Positions 23,063-31,670 of a stretch of DNA of 64,000 nt are shown in pieces. How positions within the stretch are numbered: position 1 is the first letter of the stretch; the number at the start of each line of letters is the position of its first letter. The DNA is from Euglena gracilis (Eukaryota > Euglenida > Euglenophyceae > Euglenales): NCBI GenBank assembly GCA_039621445.1, contig CP154956.1:56803220-56867219 (forward strand). Reading direction: 5' to 3'. A program made the position numbers and the translations under genes. A model generated the notes under the pieces. It was not told where the DNA came from, made no database searches, and was given only the letters and a program-made list of their open reading frames with translations.

Positions 23063-23893
23063 TTTAAGCCGGCGTTTTAGAGACGCCGGGCTCAGGACAG
23101 AACCGGCGTCCCCACCCTTCGGCCAAAGGATACTCCCAGGACCAATCTACGACCACTTATCTGCAATGTCACACCACTTTGCACTTCACCAAATTCCGGC
23201 GATCGCGAGGGTATTTCTGGCTGTGTCAATCGTCCAGGTACAAAATCACCCCTCGATCGAAAGCTCTTTTCATCAGACGACTGGCGGTCACCATCAAATT
23301 CAGCCACGTCGCCTGGAGCTCTTATTTTCTGTCAGTGGGGAATCCTAATTTCACAACTCTGGTGCCCCCCCAAGGCCCTCAGGTCGTTGATTCGAAGAGG
23401 AAAAACGTTTCTGTAAGGTTTATTAAGCATCTTAAACCAAAAATCACTGAAAATTGCGACAAATTTCGGCTCAGATTCTGGCCGGTCCGACGATCGCGAG
23501 CGTATCTCGGGCTGCGTGCAACGTTAGGGTACCAAGTTACCCCTCGATCGAAAGCTCTTTTCAACAGACGACCAGCGGTGCTCATCAGATCTTTCCACGC
23601 CGCACGGTACTCTATATCGAAATCTGGGCCAATTTTCACCAAATTTGGACATCCACCCTAGTGGTCCCTAGATGGCAAAATTCATTGTCCTACATGGTTA
23701 AAACAGTCATACCAGGACCTTAGGGCCACTTTTGGGCACTTTTGGTGACATTTTTAGGAATGAAAATCGGACGCCGGGCTTTGGACAAAGCCGGCGTTCC
23801 TAACGCCGGGCTTTAGGACAGAACCGGCGTCCGAAAGCCCGTGGGGGGGGACGCCGGTTCTGTCCTGAGCCCGGCGTCTCAAACGCCGGCTTA
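23063..23893. mobile_element. Family A, complete hairpin-ended unit
   Basis: The most complete copy of family A, about 830 bp. Its two ends are inverted copies of each other: TTTAAGCCGGCG then AGACGCCGGG on the left, CCCGGCGTCT then CGCCGGCTTAA on the right. Between them lie two diverged blocks, each with CGATCGCGAG near its start and AAAGCTCTTTTCA further on. Telomere-like sequence flanks both sides, so it appears inserted into that array. An additional GACGCCGG hairpin at 23,018-23,056 precedes it. No open frame suggests a protein. Confidence 0.7.
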
Positions 23894-24049
23894 ACCATAA
23901 CTGTATCCCTAACGCTAACTCTAATCGAATTTTTCAAAAATGGGACGTTTTTTGCCGGTTTGGAGGTCATTCCAATGTGTTTTTATGCATTTTCAGCCAA
24001 ATTAAGAGAATAAAAATTTGAGGGGGGGGGGCTTAAATTTCAAAAAAGG

Positions 24050-24180
24050 GGGGGGGTAATGCGGATGATTGGAGGTCGGGCCGACCAGGTCGGCCCGACC
24101 TCCAGTGGTCGATAACGGCCAGGTCGGGCCGACCATGGTCGGTACGACCTCCGGGATCGTCATAGCCAATCATCCGCCTA
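24050..24180. repeat. GGTCGGGCCGACC repeat, right partner
   Basis: Inverted copy of 20,745-20,900: GTAATGCGGATGATTGGAGG, palindromic GGTCGGGCCGACC words and CGTCATAGCCAATCATCCGC. With the left partner it brackets the tandem array, the telomere-like array and the family A element. Confidence 0.8.
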
Positions 24181-24254
24181 TGCCAAAGTGAGCCACAAAA
24201 TCGACTTAGCCCCCGAGTATGTTGCCAACACAGAAGGGATTTTGTTATTTGAGG

Positions 24255-25715
24255 CTCGGATGGGGGTGGAGAGGGGGTTTTCTGCCTCTCGTGATGCAGA
24301 ATGCTTGCATTTCTAAAGGATTTTCATGTAATCCTTGTTTCATCATTGGTTTTTCACCCTTCGAGACCCCCATCAAAGGGCCCACCGACCCCCACCGACC
24401 AAAGATTTCCATCTGGGGGTGTTTATTTAGGTGTAAGACACTTATTTGGACCCATCCGGACCATTTCCGGGTGATTTGGGCCCGCCTCAGACCATTCTTA
24501 TGACCACCGACTAGCCACCAACTAGTTTGCATAGGATTTTCTTCATGGGGGGGGGGCTTAAAAGTCGGCGGTTTGGACCCGTTAGTACATTAGAGTGGGT
24601 AGTCGGCCGACTAGTCGGCCAACTACCCCTACCCCCCCTCCCCCGTCTCGCCAACTAGCTAAGGACCAAGCCTAGTAGGCCGACCAATTGGGAAGTCGGC
24701 CGACTACCCACTACCCCCCCCCCCAGTCTACCGCCATGCGCCACTTTTGACTGTAGGTCGGGCCGACCAGGTCGGCCCGACCTGTTTGGGTCACCGACCA
24801 CATGGTCGATAGAAACGACCTCAATGGTTTTCCTTTGCAAAAGCATCCAAACCCTTGGCCAAACCTTGTGGAGCATAAACAGTGCTATTTTAGCAAAAAA
24901 AAATTCCTGATGGCGTTAAGCTGTGATAAAAAAGAATTTCTGACGTTCCTTGAAGGAGCAGGGTTAGGGTTACGATTCTTATCCAAACAGCAGAACATTT
25001 CTCGCTCAACGTTGTTAGATTGGTCTCCACGAGGTACCCAGCGAACCCAAAGAGCCGCCCAACTGGGCCCCCCCCCTCATTGTCCCCCCCCCTTATTGTC
25101 CCTGGGCCCCGGCCGACGGGGGTTTTTTTGGCCCGGCCAATGAAATTCCTTTGGTACGGTCATATTGTCCCCCACCCCTTATTGTCCGATCGGGCCTCCC
25201 GCGGGCAGGGGTAAAAACATGGGGACCCTCGCTCGGGTCCCCCCATGTTTCAATTCGAAATGAACATAAACCCATCGGAATGTCCTTAGAAACGTCAAAA
25301 AACGTCCCAAATTCAAAAAAATTGTGAAAAATGGCTAAATCAGGTGAGATCCATGGCCAATGACAAAAATTCCTTTGGTGTGCAATGCCCAAACCCTAAC
25401 CCTACCCTACCCCTGACCCTGAACCTGACCCTAACCCTAACCCAGCTTTTTCATCCCACATTGAAAAAAAAAATTGAAAAACGCGAACTTAGTCGGCCTA
25501 CGGCCTCCCCCCGCCTAAAATAACAAAATCCCCTTCTGTGTGCAAGGCAAGGATGGCCAAAACAAGTATCTTCTTTGAGGCCAGAAAAATTTTTGATGTT
25601 TGTAGCCAGCTGTTCAGAAACGTGATAAATTGGCCCCTACAAGGTACCAGCTACCCCAAAGAGCCGCCCAACTAGGGTTAATACACTAAGAGAATCAAAT
25701 TTGGGGGGGGGGGGG
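24255..25715. other. No gene; repeat fragments
   Basis: Holds more GGTCGGGCCGACC-type words (24,753-24,782), a CCGACTAGTCGGCC cluster near 24,605, a short CCCTAACCCTA run at 25,390-25,445 and one unit of the 21-kb tandem family at about 25,486-25,562. The stretch 24,800-25,000 (frame through AKKNSDGVKL-like codons) is not convincingly coding. Confidence 0.45.
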
Positions 25716-25834
25716 CTTAAATTTCCAAAAAGGGGGGGGTATTGCAGTACAGTGGAGGTCGGGCCGACCTCCGACCAGGTCGGCCCGACCTCCACTGTAC
25801 TGCAATACCCCCCCCCCTTTTTTGGAAATTTAAG
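25716..25834. repeat. Long palindrome with GGTCGGGCCGACC core
   Basis: Left arm about 25,716-25,768 (starting CTTAAATTTCC) and right arm about 25,778-25,834 (ending GGAAATTTAAG) are nearly perfect complements, including the GTATTGCAGTACAGTGGAGG segment, with one or two length differences in the G/C run. It could extrude as a cruciform. A one-armed relative lies at 38,995-39,055. Confidence 0.9.
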
Positions 25835-25899
25835 CTCGGCCCGACCTCCAGAGGTCGATAAGCCATGGCCAATGGTCGGCCCGACCTCCAGAAGTAGCA

Positions 25900-26530
25900 T
25901 GGCCAGGATTCCGCACGGAGCCCCTGGACGGGATGGGAGCTGGAACCCAGCCTGTTGTTCGATGAGGCGAGCGTCATTGAACAATGTGTGGCTCAACGTG
26001 CGCAGCAGTCGGGAAGTGTGTTCGTTTCAGGGAATCGTTCGGCAAACTCTTTCCAAACATGTGAATGCCGTCACTCGGGAGTCCGCAAAACCATGACCAA
26101 CGGAGTTGCGTTGCCTTTTGCAGAGTACCAATCCCCCCCCCCCCCGACCAACCCCCTCTGCCTCGTGCTGTGTCCCGACTGCCTATAAAACAGGACAAAT
26201 GTGGTTTTTGCGGTGTTGCCATTCCCAAAAATCCAAATTGTGGAGTTGAGGAAAGTGGTGTGTGACGCCTGGTGTGACGCCTGATGGTTCGGCATACCAT
26301 TTTCATTGCCATGATTTGCGGCGGCCACCAAAGTATGGCTCTTTTTTTGCATGTCTTCTTCCGTGACGTCTAACTCTCCCTGTCGTATTGCTCAAAGGCA
26401 ACCTCTGGCTGTTTCTTGTGTTGTAGAGTACCCCCCTGGACCTACCTAGTCTAGTCTAGTCTAGCCTAGACCTACCTAGTCTAGGGTAGAGGACCACCCG
26501 GCCTCTCAACCTGTCGCCGAATTTTCATGG
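25900..26530 (+). pseudogene. PHD-like zinc-finger gene relic, copy 1
   Basis: The + strand encodes the same protein as copy 2 on the - strand at 33.4-34.3 kb, but only from the middle onward. It has the shared block TGWELEPSLLFDEASVIEQC at about 25,937-25,996, then a cysteine block in another frame: CGFCGVAIPKNPNC, and after a 12-bp duplication and frame changes a CDA.C...H..C-type block near 26,260-26,310. The C-x2-C ... C-x2-C-x4-H-x2-C order matches the first part of a PHD finger; the last cysteine pair is not seen. Frame breaks at the C run near 26,140, the stop near 26,264 and the lost N-terminus mark it as a pseudogene. This copy keeps about 165 bp that copy 2 lacks, and it is free of the foldback insertion found in copy 2. 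Confidence 0.6.
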
Positions 26531-26646
26531 GGGGTGGTTCGGGACGTGGGGGGCGCGGGGGGGGGGGGGCGCGGGGGGGGGGGGCTGTGGCCCAACTGCC
26601 CCACACGTTTTCTTTGGCGTAGCCCAAATTTGCATGTAATTTTTCA

Positions 26647-27069
26647 GGTACTTGTCTGTTATCGCACGACATACCCCCCCCCCTTTCGGTTATCGCACGA
26701 CACCTTTTTTTTGGTCTTATGGGGTTATTTAAAGGAGTAGGGTTAGGTGCGCACATGCCATGTTGCGCTGCATGGCCAACCCTGACCCTGACCCTAACCC
26801 TAAGCCTAAGGCCTAAGCCTAAGGCCTAAGGCCTAAGCCTAAGGCCTAAGCCTAAGGCCTAAGCCTAAGCCTAAGGCCTAAGCCTGAGGCCTAAGCCTAA
26901 GGCCTAAGCCTAAGCCTAAGCCTAACCCCAACCCCGTGGCCATGTAGCGCAAACATGCATGTGCGCACCTAACCCTATTCCTTTAATTAACCCTAAATAA
27001 CCCGAAAAAAGGGTGTCGTGCGATAACCGAAAGGGGGGGGGGTATGTCGTGCGATAACAGACAAGAACC
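26647..27069. mobile_element. Foldback element copy 1, 8-bp duplication
   Basis: Inverted ends of about 125 bp, GGTACTTGTCTGTTATCGCA on the left and its near complement TGCGATAACAGACAAGAACC on the right. The flanking 8-bp direct repeat ATTTTTCA is at 26,639-26,646 and 27,070-27,077. The arms contain GGGTTAGGTGCGCACATG, and the middle is a degenerate CCTAAG/GCCTAA run (26,775-26,935). No protein is encoded. An 8-bp duplication is typical of hAT-type and a few other DNA transposons. Confidence 0.9.
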
Positions 27070-27178
27070 ATTTTTCATTGGTCCGCCAAAAAAATGTGTT
27101 CGGCCAAAATCCGGGACGCGGGGGGGACGCGGGGAGGGACGCGAGAGGGATGCGAGGGGAACACCCCCATGATTTTTT

Positions 27179-27312
27179 GATTGCCACAGATGCCCTAATG
27201 GAAAACGTGTCATTGCCACAGATGCCTTAATGGAAAACGTGTCATTGCCACAGATGCCTTAATGGAAAAAGTGTCATTGCCACAGATGCCCTCATGGAAA
27301 ACGTGTTCATGA
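27179..27312. repeat. 31-bp tandem repeat, four units
   Basis: Four units of CATTGCCACAGATGCC followed by (T/C)(T/C)AATGGAAAACGTGT-type sequence. The same units occur in the opposite orientation at 33,250-33,345 and 34,330-34,475, on either side of PHD-like copy 2. Confidence 0.9.
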
Positions 27313-27361
27313 CCGCGAATTTCAGGGCAGGCATTTGGCGGGCTGAACACGTTTTTTATAC

Positions 27362-27465
27362 AAAAATCGACCGACACTAACAGATTCAGCAGGGGCGCCG
27401 GGCGCGAGCGAGCGAAGCGAGCCGCCCGGCGCCCCTGCTGAATCTGTTAGTGTCGGTCGATTTTT
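27362..27465. repeat. Perfect 43-bp palindrome
   Basis: Arms at 27,362-27,404 and 27,423-27,465 are exact complements, beginning AAAAATCGACCGACACTAAC and ending GTTAGTGTCGGTCGATTTTT. The 18-nt loop is built of GCGA words (CGAGCGAGCGAAGCGAGC). It is flanked by short sequences found beside the 15.36-kb copy as well (TATA(A/C)AAA and CTAAAACCTATTTT), so it is a recurring unit. Confidence 0.95.
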
Positions 27466-27559
27466 CTAAAACCTATTTTGTCTGGGCCCGACGCCTGTCT
27501 TGATATTCATTCGACCGAACCGCCTGGACGGAAATATGGTCAAAAAAGTGGTTTTTGGC

Positions 27560-27690
27560 CCATTAACGGGCGCCTGAATGGAAATCGACTGACACTAACG
27601 GGCGCCTGAATGGAAATCGACCGACACTAACGGGCGCCTGAATGGAAATCGACCGACACTAACGGGCGCCTGAATGGAAATCGACTGACA
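27560..27690. repeat. About 31-bp tandem repeat, first cluster
   Basis: Four units of ACGGGCGCCTGAATGGAAAT followed by CGACYGACA(C)TAA. A second cluster of the same unit is at 28,430-28,545. Confidence 0.9.
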
Positions 27691-28079
27691 TAAACGGTTT
27701 CCGATGTCTTGGAAATCGACCGACCTTTTGTGTCCTTTTTTTGAATGCCCTTTTGTTCCGTTTCGGGACATTTTAGGTTTCAGCCTGAAATCCGTTAATG
27801 TCCGACCCAACCTTTTTCTTCCTTTTTTTCGGAATTCAGCCTTTCTTCCATTTTGAAAGAAACAATCTCTACATCAAGAACTGTGTCGTAAACCCAGACT
27901 CTGCATTTTTGCCGGAATGCATTTTTTCTTCCGTTTTGACAAGAACAATCTCTATCTCAAGAACTGTGCCTAAAACGCAGACTCTGCATTTTTTTTAGAA
28001 ACACAGATTTTGACCAAAGCCATGTTGCCAGGAACACAGCCTTGCAATAGAATAGAATTGCAATACAGGCGTCGAGCCT

Positions 28080-28610
28080 AGAAAATAGGTGTAACGTGGC
28101 CAAATCACTCCTCACCCAAAAGCTTTTCTTTCAGATAACCAGTGATAACAACTGGTTCAGGGCAAATTTGCCGAATGCTTTTTCTGAAGTTCCAGAAAAT
28201 GATAATCTTCAGCTCCGTCCTTCCGTCTGTTCCATCCAAAGTTCAGCCAGCTGTGATCACCTGACCACAAAATTTGGTTTTTTTCTGGTCCCTCCACAAC
28301 CCCATAGGAGGGTAACGCCTCCACAACCCCATAGGACCAAAAATGTCTTCAAAAAAGGGAGATCCAAAATGTCCAAAAAAGTCACTGAAAATTCCCAATC
28401 TGACCAGCAACAGATTTCAATGGAATGGAAATCGACCGACATAAACGGGCGCCTGAATGGAAATCGACTGACATAAACGGGCGCCTGAATGGAAATCGAC
28501 TGACATAAACGGGCGCCTGAATGGAAATCGACTGACACAAACAATTTCAGGCTGAAATCCGTTAATGTCAGTAGAATTTCAAGACAGGCGTCGGGCCCAG
28601 AAAATAGGTT
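28080..28610. repeat. Dispersed repeat D, copy 1
   Basis: Shares with 40,690-41,190 the ordered phrases CCAGTGATAACAACTG / CCAGCGATGACAACTG, AGTTCAGCCAGCTGTGATCA, AATTCCCAATCTGACCAGCA and ACAGGCGTCGGGCCCAGAAA. About 450 bp are alignable. This copy has an internal expansion of the 31-bp tandem unit at 28,430-28,545. Non-coding. Confidence 0.85.
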
Positions 28611-28619
28611 TTAATAATA

Positions 28620-29720
28620 ATGTCTAATAATGATAATAATGTCTTGGAAATCGATCGACATAAACAATTTCAGCCTGAAATCCGTCAAGGTCAGTAGAAT
28701 TTCACGACAGGCGTCGGGCCCGGCCTGTTTGTCATTCCGGCCACATGGTTGGCCGGACCTCAAATTGGAGGTCGACAATGTGGTCGGTAGAAACAACCTC
28801 TGTGGTCTTCCACCTCAGAAGCATCCAAACCCTTCCTAAATTCATTCACCCAGACACCTAAATTCATTAATTGGGGGTCGCGGTCTGGGGGGGGGGGTCC
28901 GGGGGACTGTTTTTTTTTTTGGCCGAAATGCTCAATTTGGTGGCAGTTTTGGATTTGCAGCTTGAAAATTTGAAGTTTGGGGTTGGCAATTCCCAATTTT
29001 GTGAATGTTTTTTTTAAGATTCCCAAATTGGTGGGATTTCTTGCACGTTCTTCTTGGGTGATGTCAGCACAGCAAGTCAAAAATCCCCATTCTTCCGCGG
29101 CCAAGTAATCAAGGATCTGTGGCCCAAAACGAAGGTTTACTGGTATTGTTGAAGTTGATCAACTGAGATACATAAAAAAGCTGTGCACATCATCTCTGAA
29201 TTTGGGATGAATGGGACTTCTCTTGGCATGCTGACTGGACGTGACCAGGTCTGAGGACCCAATCAGCCACGACACGCATCGACGCACGGCACCAAGAAAC
29301 AGTTAAAGACACAGAGGAAATCACCCGATCCTCGTCGCATGAGTCGAGGGGGGGGGGTCCGGGGTCTGGACTGGTCAGGCACAGGGGGGGGGGGGGGCTT
29401 GTGGACCCCCTGTCAAGCTCCAAACTCAACCAGACGGGGGGGGAGGGTTGGGACATATCACACCCCCAAGATCAACTACCAACCTTGAACCACCGACCCA
29501 CAAAATACGAATAACCGAAGGGGGGGTCTGGGGATAACAGGGTGCTGTTTCGCTGGTCCCCCCCTCATTGTCCCACCGACCTGCCCCCGGGAGGCCCGAT
29601 CGGACAATCGGACAAGGGGGGGGGCAATAAGACTGTACCAAAGGAATTTCATTGGCCGGGCCAAAAAACCCCCCGTCGTCCGGGGCCCAGGGACAATAGG
29701 GGGGGGGGGAATAAGGGGGG
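28620..29720. other. No gene; one foldback-end relic
   Basis: At about 29,500-29,555 the sequence resembles a right-hand end of the foldback family (CCGAAGGGGGGGTCTGGGGA then TAACAGGGTGCT). It is followed by GTTTCGCTGG, similar to the ATTTCGCTAT that follows the end at 30,261. The rest shows no gene. G runs occur at 28,888, 29,350 and 29,385. Confidence 0.45.
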
Positions 29721-29722
29721 GG

Positions 29723-30261
29723 GGCACTCGTTTGTTATCGTATGATGGACCCCCCCTTTCGGTTATGGTATGACGCCTTATTTTTGGGTTATTTGAAGGA
29801 GCAGGGTTAGGCGCTAATGGCCATGTTGCGCTTCATGGCCGTGTTGCGCTACGCAGCGCTACATGGCCGTGTAGCCCCACATGGCCGTGTTGCGCAACAT
29901 TGCAATGTTGCACAACATGGCCACAAATCCCTTTTGTTGTTCAACTGTTGGAGGGCCCCAAAATAACAAAATACCTTGTGTTTCCAAGTCATTTTGGGGA
30001 CAAATCCCTTTTGTTGTTCAAACTGTTGGAGGGGCCCAAAATAACAAAATCCCTTGCGTTACCAAGAGCTTTTGGGGGGCCTTTTGTTGTTCAACTGTTG
30101 GACCATGTTGCGCTACGGGGCCATGTTGCGCAACACGGCCATGTAGCGCCACGTGGCCACGTTGTGCAACTCCTTCAAATAACCCCATGATAACCCAAAA
30201 ATAGGGCGTTGTACCATAACCGAAAGGGGGGAGGTCCGTCGTACGATAACAGACAAGTGCC
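29723..30261. mobile_element. Foldback element copy 2, diverged
   Basis: Left end GGCACTCGTTTGTTATCGTA and right end TACGATAACAGACAAGTGCC are inverted. The arms carry TTCGGTTATGGTA...GGGTTATTTGAAGGAG like the other copies. The middle is different: repeated CATGGCCGTGTTGCGC words and two to three units of CCCTTTTGTTGTTCAACTGTTGGA with AAAATAACAAAAT. No clean 8-bp duplication is visible because the left flank is a G run. Confidence 0.7.
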
Positions 30262-31285
30262 ATTTCGCTATCCTCGATGCCAAACATTTGAAAAGTCGGT
30301 TGCCGTTTGCCCTGAATCGTGGTTTGAGGGTTATTTGAAGGGTTGAGACTTGGGTTTCACACTTTGGCTGCCCGGAAAAGACGAGGCTTGACATCCAGGG
30401 GCTCATTTTCCCAGTGTCAGAGAGGCCGTTTGGGAAGGGAGGGGGAAAAGATGGACCAGTCGGGCTTCGCACTGCGAGACGGCGAGGTCCCGCTCGATAA
30501 AGGGTGCCGCCGCCTTGGGTCCCCCAACAACGATGGCGGCCGTTCCCTTGTGGGGAACACTAACTGACCTCGGGGCTGCTGCCATTTGGCGGCAGACATA
30601 TGAATTGTGAAAAGAGTGTCTCAGTCCTCCCCCCCTAATTGCCCCCCCCCCCCCGATTTGCTAGTTGGGGGTTGAAGGAGCCTGGCATTAGCCAAACAGG
30701 CGTGCGGGCCCAAAAATGGGTTTTAGAAAAGTTCACCAACACAAAGGTTTCAGCAGGGATGCCGGGTGGCTCGCTTGCCTGCGCCCGATTTTTGTACAGA
30801 AAATTTTGCACATTGACCCCCCAACATTGGCATTCCAATTAAGTTGGTTTCGGGCATTGTTCTTTGCCTCTTCAATGAACTTTTGGGGGGGGGTGAAAAT
30901 CCCTCCCCTCCAGACCCAACCAAAGCCAGGTGGACCAAAACAAGGCAACAAGCCTCGCGACCGGAATTCCTTGACCGAAAATCCTCCTGAGCTGTGCACC
31001 CCCTCCTTTGAGGGGTGGGGGTTGATTTTGGGAGAAAGAAGGAAGAATTTTGGAAGACCCAAGGGGCCCAAAGGGGCCACGAAGGGCCGCGAGGGGACCC
31101 AAGGACCTTTTGAGCCCCACCTGGACCCAAGGGGGACGACGGCCCCATATTGACCATTGCAAGGGGATCCCAAGGGTAGGTAAAGGAGGGGGAAGGTTGA
31201 GGGGCCGACAGGCAACCCCCAAGGGTATGTGCAAGCCCTCAAGAAGGACGCGAACAGTCAGGCGCGAGCACAAGCGCGTTTTTAA
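30262..31285. other. No gene assigned upstream of the cyclase
   Basis: Contains a phrase (about 30,458-30,492: GGGCTTCGCACTGCGAGACG) also found in the 59-kb duplication, a decayed copy of the 27.36-kb hairpin at 30,722-30,800, and AT/GC-mixed sequence leading to the cyclase start. An in-frame TAA directly precedes the start codon. If the host trans-splices a leader, the acceptor should lie here, but I cannot identify it. Confidence 0.4.
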
Positions 31286-31670
31286 ATGGAGCACACCACC
31301 CTCAACTTTGGGGTTCAGGCCTCAGTCCCCTGCTACATTGGAACAGACTGTGAGGCAGATGTTTGCAAACAGCTTCTTTCGCTCAACGCCGACAACCTCT
31401 TTATAATTACGGATGCAACTGTTGAAAAGCTGCATGGGAATTATTTCGATTGGTTAAGAAAGAGTGAGTGTGGTCCATCAGTGATGAAGTATTTGGTGCC
31501 GTGTGGTGACGCCTGCAAATCCTGGGACGTTATGTCAGACTTGGTGCAATGGTTGTTTGCATCGAAGGCCACAAAACGCTCAGTGATAGTCACGTGGGGC
31601 GGTGGTGCGGTGTTGAACGTCGGGGGCCTGGTGGCGTCGATGGTTTTCAGAGGAATGAAGTACGTGCAGA
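31286..31670 (+). CDS. Cyclase exon 1 (N-terminal, NAD-binding)
   Basis: Encodes residues 1-128 and the first base of codon 129. It includes FIITDATVEKLHG (early beta-strand motif of the fold), a CGDACKSWDV stretch at the place of the family's GE..K motif, and the glycine-rich WGGGAVLNVGG loop. It ends in FRGMKYVQ, exactly where the family continues with (I/V)PTTLLA, supplied by exon 2. Confidence 0.85.

Noticed and set aside
27179-27312. CRISPR array
   Set aside because: The 31-bp units are adjacent without unique spacers, and the host is eukaryotic. This is an ordinary tandem repeat.
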